Origin: Cardiocondyla obscurior
Lineage: Eukaryota; Arthropoda; Insecta; Hymenoptera; Formicidae
Assembly: GCF_019399895.1 (NCBI RefSeq)
Contig: NC_091865.1
Coordinates: forward strand, 7,135,001 to 7,199,000
Reading direction: 5' to 3'
Length of the DNA stretch: 64,000 bases
Of the stretch, positions 36,001 to 47,200 are shown piece by piece. Position 1 is the first letter of the stretch, and each line of letters begins with the position of its first letter. A program made the translations under genes and the position numbers. Below the pieces are notes generated by a model. The model worked only from the letters and a program-made list of their open reading frames with translations, was not told the DNA's origin and did not search any database.

Positions 36001-38153
36001 AGTTTTTCCAACAGCGCCTCTTCCAAACAGTGCTCTCCAATTTAACGAAGGCGATCGTTTCGAGCCATTTCGCTTACGCGGCAGTTCAATGACAGTGTGA
36101 TAGCGCAGAGGTAAACCAGCCGGACCCGCTCCTACTTCTATGTAATCAGGTTCGCCTCTGAGACTTCTGTTGCGCGCCTCTTCCAAAGTGAGTAATCTCG
36201 CGGATGTAGTGATCGCCAAAGACTTTGGTCTACCGACAGGACCGTCGCCGAATATGAGTTCCGCGTAGCAGACTAGAAATTCCGTCACAACTGCCTGGAC
36301 TCCGACGCCCTGAAGTGCTGCTACGCCACCCACTTCCAGTTCTTTACACCTCAAGAGATTAGGCGCCCAGACGATCGCTACATTGCGCGGAGTCATGCCT
36401 GTTTCCGTGCCACGCGCGGCTACTCTTACTAGATGACGCATCAGATATTCTAATGTCCTGTATAGTTTTAGTAAAGATTAGAATAAATTACTGAATCATT
36501 GTTGAAATAAAAAATTAATTCAACGAAATAAAAATAAAAAACAAACCTATAATGCGGCGGCGGCAACTTTCTAACTGCGTCTCTCATGCGTCTCAATCTC
36601 TCAGCGTCGCTGCTAGCTTGAACCGCATTGACGAAAGTGGAGTAAAGCTGATACGTGCACAACGGATTTGGCAACTCTCTAAAGTACATCTTTAATAACG
36701 ATGCTACGGAGTGGATATCTTGCAGAATACTCTCATCGGAATGCAATGCTGGTACTCTATCTTCATCGAAGGCGTTCCGCAATTTCTGAATGTTGGACGT
36801 CACGCCACTAAGACGATATATACCGTCGACTAGACCATGTTTCTCTATGAATTCCGCACAGCACGTCAAAACAGTAGGTACTACAAAACGTAATCTTTTT
36901 CGTCTTCTTTCTTTTCGTATATATCTGAATTATTAAAAGTACATTAGCATAAAATTTACCGTCTTGGCCAGAGTTTAGCAAATGTTCACCCAAGTCGCAA
37001 CCAAATACGCGCTCTCGCAGTATACCCGATTGCTTTAATCTCCTTCTAGAGGGCCGATTCAATATAAAGGATCTAAAAAAGGCGATCAATTTTCCGTGTT
37101 TCCGTAGCACGGGCTTTACTGGTAACTTCGATCTGACCGTCGTCGAAACCGTCAAGTGACGTGGCACTTTGTCCCCGATTACGGCGACGCATTCGGCCGG
37201 AAAAAATCCAACCGCGAAGCCGTGCTTTCCACGCCACCACGTACTTTCCCCTGGAGGGGGCATGTCTATAACGGATATCATGTCGCCTACCTGTTTATTA
37301 CATAAATTGTTTCAATCAATTATCGTACGAGCATTCACTGTATACGAGTTCATAAGTTAGCCAATTGTACTCTAAGCAAAAATATTTTAGCGAGATTACC
37401 TGAAAAGAAATCTCATCTTGGGCTTGAGCGGTGTAAGGTCTCACCGCGTACGCCGCGGCGACAGCTGGAGTATTGATAGGGCAGGAGTCCGATTCTGGTA
37501 CAAGAATCCGTCGTCCTCTGTTATCGAGTTGTAACCAATTCAACACTGGGCCGCAGTTTAGGCCTTCGTGGTTCAGCTGCGAGAACCGGTTCAAGTAATC
37601 TTTTAGTATATCACAGGCATTTTTTGGCCGAACATCTGGAAGCTTCGTTAAGGAGGAAAACTTTCTGTCGAATATGCAGCGGTGCAGCTGCTTGTCGAAC
37701 ATGACGAAGTTGTCATAGGACCTCTGTAACGTCCAGCATGCGTCTCCGGATGTTATTCGAACGGCATAGCTCTCCGAATCGTTGGAACCTTCGTTGACGG
37801 ATACCTGAAAACCGAGTTGTGTCTTTTAATCAGATCTCGCGCGTGTCTCGCGTTTATCGTACCTCCAGAGTACCAAGCTCAACGTGCTCGTAGTGAAAAT
37901 GAGCACACTCGTCAAGTTTCGGAAAGCGCGCGATACTGCTCATGTTGCTGCCAGAACTAACAGGCGTTCCGAGATCGTCCGTCCGATTACCGCCCAAGCT
38001 CTGCAATTTCGTTAAACAAATGAGCACTCGAGTTCGTCTAAACTTTGCTTTAGTACAATGCTAAAATGTAAGTAAATGTATTACCTTCGCCTGAGACTCA
38101 ATATCAGTGAGCCGATGGGCACGAGGCCTTTCTTGCGTCGACGGCCCAGGCAT
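33023..38153 (-). CDS. CdGAPr: PX-SH3-RhoGAP protein (CdGAPr / ARHGAP32-33 type)
   Basis: GTPase-activating protein for Rho-family GTPases. Exons in order: 38153-38085, 38000-37863, 37804-37400, 37290-36960, 36880-36547, 36457-35542, 35458-33023; phases match and give about 1,542 aa. A PX-like domain covers about residues 60-170 (WTLQRSYDNFVMFDKQLHRC). An SH3 domain is at about 188-245 (AQDEISFQ, then STWWRGKHGFAVGFFPAECV). A RhoGAP domain is at about 300-480, with the arginine finger in HGLVDGIYRLSGV and a TPRNVAIVWAPNLLR block. The long Ser/Thr-rich tail is coded mostly by one 2.4-kb exon and ends with a basic RIEKYKEERR stretch. The start is the only in-frame ATG after a stop in the first exon; a non-coding exon with a donor near 38,712 probably lies upstream. 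The domain order fits ARHGAP32/33 and fly CdGAPr. Confidence 0.88.
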
Positions 38154-40160
38154 CGTTTGCAACCTTTCCGTGGACGAGGACGAGGTGGACGAGGATCTAG
38201 GCCTTTGACCCGATTTTTCACGCGCCAGGGTGACGGCAGATCTTCACCTTCTTCTCGGGCGAGCCATCTCTTCCTTCCTGCAGTATCTCTACGCAGACAC
38301 CACGCAAAACTTAATCATTTATTCCAGAAACACGCTAAACTCAGACGTCCTCTCACTCGCATTGTTCGCAGAACAATTCCTTCTGAGGTCTCGTTATCTT
38401 CGAACTGTAGATAACGAATGCATATCAATAAATCTGTTTATCAAAGTACGTCGTCAAAAAATCGATAGAAATTCGAGCGTCTTTGCGGGGCACGAGGCAA
38501 TTATCGACCGCGACGTTCGTGTGAGATAAGCAACTGCTATCCGAGGCCGGATAAGTCCGCGACACTTTTTTCTCTCCCGTGTCTCGCCATATGCGCCGCA
38601 CGCGTTTATTTAACGGCCTCGAAGCGGATCTATAGGCGAAAGCTGCGGCGAGTAAAAAAAAAAAAAAGCGAGAAGCCATGGCTCCATCTCGAGACGTCGT
38701 AAACATCCTTACCGCTAAAACACCGATAAACATTTCTTACGAATTTACTTAGAACCCTCGTCGTCTCGGGTGACAGTTGGACCGGACGTTCTCGGGTGGA
38801 CGTCGATTCCTTGTCGCCGTGGATCGCTTCAGGGCGTATCGGGCCGCAGAGAACGCGCGCGGGGGGGACACAGTCGGCCACACTTAACAAGGCGAGTCTA
38901 TTATCTAAGGCGCGCGGAAGTGCCAATAACCCGAAGGCGCGCGACAGTGCTCCGGGACGCGGGGGAGCAATCTCAGCGGGATCGCCGAGCCGGAAGCTGC
39001 GAAAAACGATACGCGAGCGTAACAAAGTAGCGGATCCGCGCACGCGACTCACGCGAACGAGGGGGAACCAGCGCGACGGGTATATTTACATCGCGATCGC
39101 ACCGCGACGTAAACGGCGGAAGAGGGCACGGGGGAAGCGTGCGGGGAGGAAAGAGAGAGAGAAGGACGGGTCGGATCTTTCCGCACCGGCGAAGTCGCGA
39201 GCCCCGCGAACAGCTGTGGGCCTCCGCAGCCTCCCCGCGAACCCCTCTGCCGCCGCCCGAATCTTCGGGGGATATAACGGCGCTATTATGTCACTCGCGA
39301 TCTCGCGCGCTCTCTTTTTTTCTCTCTCTTTCTCGCGTCCGGCGGTACGTCCGACGCCTCGTCGCGCACACTCGGACGAGCGCAAGGGGGACGAGAAGAG
39401 AATCGCGATGCGACGCTACTCATTCTCGCGTCCTCTCTTCCTCCCGCGGTGTCGTCGCCAAACCGGCCGCAAGGGAGGGACGCAACGTACCCGATTATGA
39501 GAACCCCTGTTGGCCAGCCGGATGTCCCGTCGCGCGCCGGAGAGGAACTCGTCTCTGCTCGCCTCCGTTTGCCTCCTTTTACGTCCTTGCACCAGGGCAA
39601 CGTGAGGCTGGCGGTGGACGCGGGCCTTCGATCCGCATCACCGTTCCGCTTGAGAGACACTAGACACACACCCGTCGGCGGCGGGGCGGCCGCCAAAAGC
39701 TAACCCTCTCGTCGACCAAGCCTAGCGACTTATCAAAGACGCTTCTCTCGCTGACCGCCCGCTGCCCGCGCCACCCGCGCGCTCCCGGATCTGCCACTAC
39801 TCCCTCGATCTAACCTGCAACCTCGCAAGTCCAGTCTAACCTAGCTTGACGCGTCCGGAGCCAATGCTGCCAACATCCAAACAAGACCTCTCATTTCAAA
39901 ACGAACATCTTCACTGGCTTGGATTAAATTCCGATTTATTTAATTTGTACAAAAGCGCCTAAAAATAAAAAATTATAAAATATCCAAAGAATTTGATCTA
40001 TTTATTTTATCTACAATTAACCTATCCCTAAAGATTAACATTATTTTATGTCTACTTTCTGATTCAAGAATTAAAATATATGTTAAAAAAAAATCAACGT
40101 ACAAATCGATTGCTAAAGTAATTCATTCGCATTGATGGATTAAGTTTCGGTTAGTTCACG
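38154..40160. promoter_or_regulatory. GC-rich promoter region of the RhoGAP gene
   Basis: From about 38,600 to 39,780 the DNA is GC- and CpG-rich, with Arg/Ser-rich frames on both strands that look like artefacts. A good minus-strand donor (AGCG|GTAAGG near 38,712) suggests a non-coding first exon here. From about 39,890 to 40,160 it becomes AT-rich and should hold the 3' UTR of the small minus-strand ORF at 40,161-40,451. Confidence 0.4.
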
Positions 40161-40451
40161 TTATTTCGAAGTCTCGTTTCTCGTGTTCTTCCCAGCTTCG
40201 TCCTTCTGTTTCTTTCGATGGTCAGGATGGTCGTCTTGAGATAGGATCGATAACAAATCGGCCGTGAGCACAGTTTGCACGCCGGATGAGTTGCTTGACC
40301 GCGACAGCTCGAAGCAGCGGTCCCGAAAATCCACGTTTGTGCTGTGCCTGATGACATCGCTCAGCGCGATACTCAGCGCTCGACAGAGCCTCGACTTCCT
40401 GTCCGAATCGCTCTGTGTGTTGTCCCTGCGATCTCCGGTTCCCTCGCTCAT
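40161..40451 (-). CDS. Small hypothetical protein, 96 aa, single exon
   Basis: An intact ATG-to-TAA frame with a balanced, hydrophilic composition unlike the Arg/Pro-rich chance frames nearby. The middle (LCRALSIALSDVIRHSTNVD, then VLTADLLSILSQDDH) looks like two or three amphipathic helices; the end is charged (KKQKDEAGKNT). I do not recognise the family. It lies between the RhoGAP promoter and the first ACC exon and is divergent from ACC, with 679 bp between starts, so the two could share a promoter. AT-rich DNA with TTTATT words (AATAAA on its strand) follows the stop. An overlapping frame on the other strand begins with GTG and is less likely. It may be real, or chance in moderately GC-rich DNA. 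Confidence 0.45.
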   Translation of the reverse strand: MSEGTGDRRDNTQSDSDRKSRLCRALSIALSDVIRHSTNVDFRDRCFELSRSSNSSGVQTVLTADLLSILSQDDHPDHRKKQKDEAGKNTRNETSK

Positions 40452-41130
40452 CCTCGAATTTCACAAACATTTTCCTAGCCCGCCTCCATCAGGAAATCAA
40501 GACGACGCGACTTCGTTCCGCAAACACGGCTGTTCCTGGTAATCAAAAGCGAGATTCAATTTTCCGCGCCACGCTCACGTTCGGAAACGATAATCTCTAA
40601 CCTCGATTATATTCTAGCCAAAAACACTTTCCGCGAAACAAGCTTCAACAGGAATAATTCCGGCGGTTTAAAATAATTCTGGGCTGCAAGCTTTTTAACT
40701 TTTCTTCCTCTCGAGCTTCTCGAACGATCGCTCCACCCGCTCGAACAAGTTTTTATTTCCCGAGCGTGCCGCAAAGCCGTCGCAGTGCCACCTTTCGCCG
40801 GGGTTACGTTACCTCACGTGCAAAGTCGCGAACACTCGGATGGTAGGAGCGAACGCGGGGTGGCGACGACGGCACGTCGGAGTATGTACTTTTTTCTCGG
40901 CCCTTTTTATCTCGCATTTAGCGCGCTGACGATCCAGTAGCGCGCGTGGTACGGGAGAAAAAAAATTTTTTCCTTACGAGTTACATGATCACGCGGTGAC
41001 TCGACTCGCTTCCCGTCGCGAGACCTTCGGCGACGGCGGCACGGTGCACGTCAGGTGGAAACATCGAGGACAGGATCCTCCGCGAGTCTTGATCCCCGGT
41101 CGCGCGGCACGACCCGCTAACTCGTCGCGA

Positions 41131-41210
41131 ATGACAGACCAAGAACAAGGGGACGAACCTAACCTCTTGGAGAAGCAGCGGTCCGCACCGGCGCGCAAGA
41201 TCCGTCACCG
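41131..41210 (+). CDS. ACC: ACC alternative first exon A
   Basis: ATG followed by 26 codons plus two bases ([19 protein letters not shown], then PARKIRHR) and a strong donor CG|GTGAGT. It ends in phase 2, so it joins the shared acceptor at 45799 and completes an Arg codon. GC-rich promoter-like DNA lies upstream. Confidence 0.65.
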
Positions 41211-44200
41211 GTGAGTCGTCCTGCATTCTGCGTTTGTTTTCGCGCGCCTCGAGGAGCGACCCAGAGTCAGATTAAAGAGCGATTGACCAGCTCGCCGGCG
41301 AGGCACGGATTCCCGGATTTTTCGATCGAAAATGTCGCTCGTTCCTCGAGACCGCGCTCTGAGAAGCGACGAACCCCTCTTCCCCGCGACCGCGTCACGC
41401 CGCAAGCGGCCAGCCAATCGAGGCGGCTCGCGCGTCGCCTGACACTCGACACGGCCAATCGTCGGCGTCCCCTAATTTTTTGAGAAACTCTCGTGAAGCT
41501 CCGGCCCACGCGACGGGGACGGTCTACGATTTGAAATGCGATCTTGAGGGAGACGAGCACTTTTTGAGCCGCAAAAAGGCACGAAGGGAGAACCGTCCGT
41601 CGCGAGCCCTAGTCTCGTCAAACCGAGATGTTGTCACGATGGGAGAATCAAATTCGTTGCGGTAAGTCTTTCTTCTCTCGTATACTCCCGAGAGTGCAGA
41701 CTTTTACTCGCCTGTCGATAGCGATTTTATTGCGTTCACTTTCGTTTCAATTCCGTAGATGATTCATTCGCAAAGCTCGGCACCTGCGATCGGGGATTCG
41801 CCGAACGGAGAGTGCACCTCGCTTCCTCGAGTCTTTTTACTTGCTTGACGCGTGTGATTGCCTTGGCGGCGATGTAAACAAAAACGCGCGTATCTTTTCG
41901 GCCTTGAGTCTGCGTCACGTGAGTAAATTAATTAATGAAGCACCGCCGCGCTCGCGGCCAGTCGTCGCCTTGGTCATCAATAAAAAACAAACTACAAATA
42001 TAGCAACCAGAGTGATTGACTGTGACTGGAGACCAGAAAGGGAATCGAGGATAAAGAGATAGATGCTCGAAGATGCCAATGTATCAATGAAGAAGATTAA
42101 AGTGGGTTCTGAAGACCCAGACCTGGTTCTCATATCAAGCGGTCCGATAACGGCGCTCAAAGTCACGGAGATTAACTGCGGCGGCGCGGTTTCGAATGAT
42201 CGACGTGATTGCCGCATGACCGGCGAGCGCTTGTCGCCAACGACCCTTGAACCCGCGAGCCCCGCTCGTGCTTGGCCCGTGCGAGACGTGTACGCTACCC
42301 CGCACCGCGGGACGGTGGAGTTGGTCCCGCCTGAATCTCGCCAGTGCAGCGCGGGCGACCTGGCGCGAATCGCCGTCTTCAGTCCGTCCTGATCAGCCTA
42401 CGATACCTGCACGCGGCTCGCTTCAGTCTGATTATACATGCCACTTAACGTAAAACGGGAGAAGGCGCCTAAGTGGAGAACGTAACCACGGGGTATGCTA
42501 CGCTACCTTCTGGACATCCTGTACGGTACTTTCCTCACAATTCGTAACTTGTCCCTTGAAGAAATCACCTAGGTAGCCACGTGTGTGCGTACCTTGTCTT
42601 CTTTTCCTCCACTTCCTGACTCTTCTTTTTTCCTCTTCTCCTAGTTATCCGCTTACCGAAAAGTGCTACGATTCTACGCGATCTTCTTGGTGAGTAGCTA
42701 GCTCCCTCGAGAGCACCCTTGGCGCTTGATCCTCCCCAAGGAGATCGCCGTGATTCAAACCATGTTATCCTCCCGAAATCGTTCCTCGACTCGGACGTGT
42801 ACATCAGCGAATGTGTTTTTGAAGGTATCGTCACACGCGATTCGGAGCGAACGTCTTCCGGTGCACCGGGACCCAGGGAGAAGACTGTCAATATCCCGAG
42901 AGCCACTTACGCGAAAGGGATGGCGGAGGCACCGGTGAGCTTTGTCGTCGGGGAACCCGAGCATGAGCACGAGCACGAAAATGATCCCGATCCCAATCGC
43001 GATAGCGATTTTAGCGAGATGCTGGAGATCGAGGATAGTTTTCCCGGCGAAGGAAGCGATAATGGGAATGCACACGTCAATCATATCGCGACAGGACTGG
43101 TCGAACGCCGCAAGCGGCTCAGGTGATTTTTGTTTTCCTTTTTTTTTTTTTTTTATTGTCCTTTTTCTCTGTCTCGTTATTAATTGCAAAAGTAAACCCC
43201 GATGCATATTCCCCGCCAGATGAAACAAACCCGATTATATCGTACAAATCTTGGCAAGGCGCGAATCACGAGAATACGAAGAGCAAGAGGAATTGAAAAT
43301 TCATCAACTTGCGCATCTACATTGACTTATGAGGAAGTTAAAGAAGGAAAGGGAATTTAGTTCGACGTATGTCTTTTTTAACTGAACTGCGCAACCTTTT
43401 TCACCTTTGTGACCGCCAACAGTGAACATTTAAATATTCAAATAGTCGTCGCCACGCAAATACGACTACCGCATTCTATAAAAATGTGATTTTTCTAAGC
43501 GCTCTCGCACACAGTCTCTTAAATCATTATCGAGAACGTTTTGCGTTTTAGATAAACCGTGAAAATCTACACTCACCACCGATCGATTTCTTGGTTTACA
43601 TTACTGTAATCAGCGTGAATCCGACCTTACATGGTTATCGCTGTTACTTTTAAAGAAACCGATAACGCAAAAAACAGTCTTTTTTTTTTCTTGCTTTTTA
43701 AACACACGCGTAAACATTTTTCGCACACAAGGTACAATTATGAATTACAAGTAGCATAAATAAGACATTATCGCATAACATGACGTGCTTTTTTTCGACA
43801 GGAATAAAAAAAAACTAAATGAAAATTTATCGCTTTTTTGCGTGCCGACTTTTAATATATAAAACATTAGTCAAGGAACAAATGATTGCATAATGTGTTT
43901 TCACGCCAATTTTAGAACGTTTCGTAACCCGCTATAGGTTGAAACTTTTTTGTTCATTTTTATTTAAATTAAAAATATGATATTTAATGATCAGAAGAAA
44001 AAGTAACCATCAAAGCAAATCTCCAAAAAGGTTAAAGGCCTTTAAATTCCTTTAACGTATATCTGATGACCGCTACTTTTCGCTCAATACACGAATGCGC
44101 TTGATAAGCAAATTCTGAAATGTCGCACGTTGATCACGTGAACGATACAACATTATCAATCATTGTAAATGTAATTTTAATCTTTTTCACGCCTGTGCTA

Positions 44201-47200
44201 TAGATATTATTGTTTTGATAAAAATCTTGATCAATGTAAGATCGCGTGTCGCAAAGTAGATCGCGATTTAAAAGTAAATGCATCGTATCATTTTATATTT
44301 AATTATATTGGAATGAGATATAAAATTATGAAACCTGTTTCGAGGTGATTTACGTTTTAATCCTACGTTGATATTTTTATATATTAACTGACTTAATTTG
44401 TGCGAAAAGAATAATTCATTTAATATAAATATTGAAGATTTTCGAAATATGAAAATCAGCTGCAAATTTTTATCAACCGTGGCATTAATTTTTTTTTAAA
44501 TCGATTAGTCTTGTCTGTATATCTCATTTTCACGTTGTAAAAGACAATGGAGATATTTTATATGAAACTGAGTGAAACTCATTACACAACGATAGAGTTA
44601 AATAAGATCAAATAAAGGAGAATGAGAGACCTTCTCCAGTTTATCACTATCTTTTTGTTTTCCGATTTGCATTCAGAAACCCATAGTGTCATTCATACGT
44701 TAAAATATAATTTTATTATTAAGTTTTAACTGTACATGCAGGATCGATAAAAAATTAGAAAGGCCCTGTTTGCGCTTCTCTCTCTCTCTCTCTCTTTTTC
44801 TCTCTCTTCCCGAGCGACAAGCACGTGAAAAAGGTAGGGGAATTCGCGTGTGGTGAGGAAGGAAAGCCGTTTGGATAATCAGTAAGAAACTCGTCAGTGA
44901 ACACTCGTCTTCCTTGACCGTCAACTGAAGAGTTACAACGTCACGTATAAATTTTTCGTTTACTTCTGTGCAAAAAAAAAAAAATGCTTAAACTTTGCAA
45001 TGCAGAACAGCTGATTAAAAAAGTGTAGTGATTCAGAAATTCTTCAGACTTTATATTTACGGTGGTACTAGTAGCAAGTGTAAAATTAATGCCTCGACAT
45101 GCATTTTAAAACTCGTCATCGTCATAGCAGTATTCCTGGATAAAAGATCTCGCTCAGTATTCAATTCTGGGAATACCTTGGCTGTTTATAACGAGCACTC
45201 TAAATCTGGATTGGATACACATTTTTTTTATTTGTTGGAGAGTTGCATAATGAGACGGATAAAGAGATTTATCTTGACTGAAAACACGGAGAGAAATCCA
45301 AATTGGAAGGTCTCAGATAATGTGCCTAATTGCGTCTCCAAAACGAATATGGCGAGAAACAGCGAAGGCAGCATGGATACCGAAAAGAAAAGTGCAGACG
45401 AGACGCGAACAAATCATCTATCGGTTTCATCTATCGTTTCAGGATTAAAGTAAATTCTGCTTCATGACTGTTTAACTTTGAATAATCAACGAAGATATTA
45501 ACATGCTAACGTGCGTCACGCAAGCCATAAGAAAATGAGGAAAAGATCGTTACTGATATACAAAAATGTAATCACAGATAAGCTGAGAGTTAGAATACTA
45601 TGGATAAAACGTGTTTATTTCGTGGATTATTTAATTTTTTATTCTTTGTACGTTTCGCGAGATATTTTTATTTATAATGTACTCAAAGTGGACGATATTT
45701 ATGGAAATTGTATACAGAGCGCAATTTAAGAAATTTAAGAATATGCATCATCAAGCATGATAATGTAAAATGAATATTTATATACTTCTGCTCAACAGGC
45801 CCAGCATGTCACAGGGCACGGTGATGATCCAAGCGCAAAATCGGCTTTACGAGAAAGATTTTACCGTTGCGACTCCTGAAGAATTTGTTCATCGTTTCGG
45901 AGGCACTAGAGTTATCAACAAGGTAAGCGAGCAAGATGTCGAGCGTGGAGCGCGTATAGAGATTGCCATGAATCTTTACATCACAGATTACTGTTTTATA
46001 GGTACTGATCGCCAACAATGGTATCGCGGCGGTTAAATGTATGCGATCGATTCGACGTTGGTCGTACGAAATGTTTAAAAATGAAAGAGCGGTGCGTTTT
46101 GTGGTCATGGTCACGCCGGAAGATTTGAAGGCAAACGCAGAATACATTAAAATGGCAGACCAGTACGTGCCTGTACCGGGTGGGACCAACAATAATAATT
46201 ATGCTAACGTGGAATTAATTGTCGATATTGCAATACGTACGCAAGTCCAGGCAGTTTGGGCTGGATGGGGCCACGCTTCGGAAAATCCTAAACTTCCAGA
46301 GCTACTCCATAAAAATAACATCTGCTTTATTGGTATGAACAAGATTAAAATTAAATTAAATTAATTTAAATTAATTAATTAAAAATTTTAATTTTTTTAA
46401 TTAAGTTAAATTAAAGAATAAGAGAATTAATTCGCGTTGATGTTCTCTTCTCATTTTACATTTTTTGGCAGGACCATCTGAAAAAGCCATGTGGGCTTTA
46501 GGAGACAAGATCGCCTCCAGCATTGTTGCTCAAACTGCGAATGTACCAACGCTTCCTTGGTCAGGATCGGATTTGACGGCACAATACAGTGGGAAGAAAA
46601 TCAAGATATCGTCGGAACTTTTCAAAAAGGGATGCGTTGCCACCGTAGAGGAATGTTTGGCAGCGGCTAACAAGATTGGTTTTCCAATTATGGTAAAAGC
46701 GAGCGAAGGTGGTGGAGGCAAAGGAATTAGAAAAGTTGAAAATGCTGAAGAGTTACCTGCGTTGTTCAGGTAAAACTTATAATTTTGGTTCGAAAAAAAG
46801 ACTAATTGTATAGCATTGTGTAATTAATTTCATCATAAGAATTGTTAACGTTTAGGCAAGTACAAATCGAAATACCTGGTTCGCCGATATTTATTATGAA
46901 ATTGGCTAAATGCGCTCGCCATTTAGAAGTGCAATTATTAGCTGACAACTACGGTAATGCAATATCATTGTTTGGGCGTGACTGTTCCATCCAGAGAAGA
47001 CATCAAAAAATTATTGAGGAGGCACCTGCTGTAATCGCTATACCAGAAGTTTTCGAAGCAATGGAAAAAGTACATATTATAAAAATTATATTTTTAACTG
47101 TTATTAATTATACTAGTAATTATTTATTATCGCACAATAGGCTGCTGTAAGATTAGCAAAAATGGTGGGATACGTTAGCGCAGGTACCGTTGAATATCTG

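Noticed and set aside
42063..42392. ATG-initiated 109-aa frame in the ACC upstream region
   Set aside because: A true ATG and in-frame upstream stop make it formally intact, but no family is recognised and no usable donor in phase 2 was found; possibly a uORF in an ACC leader.
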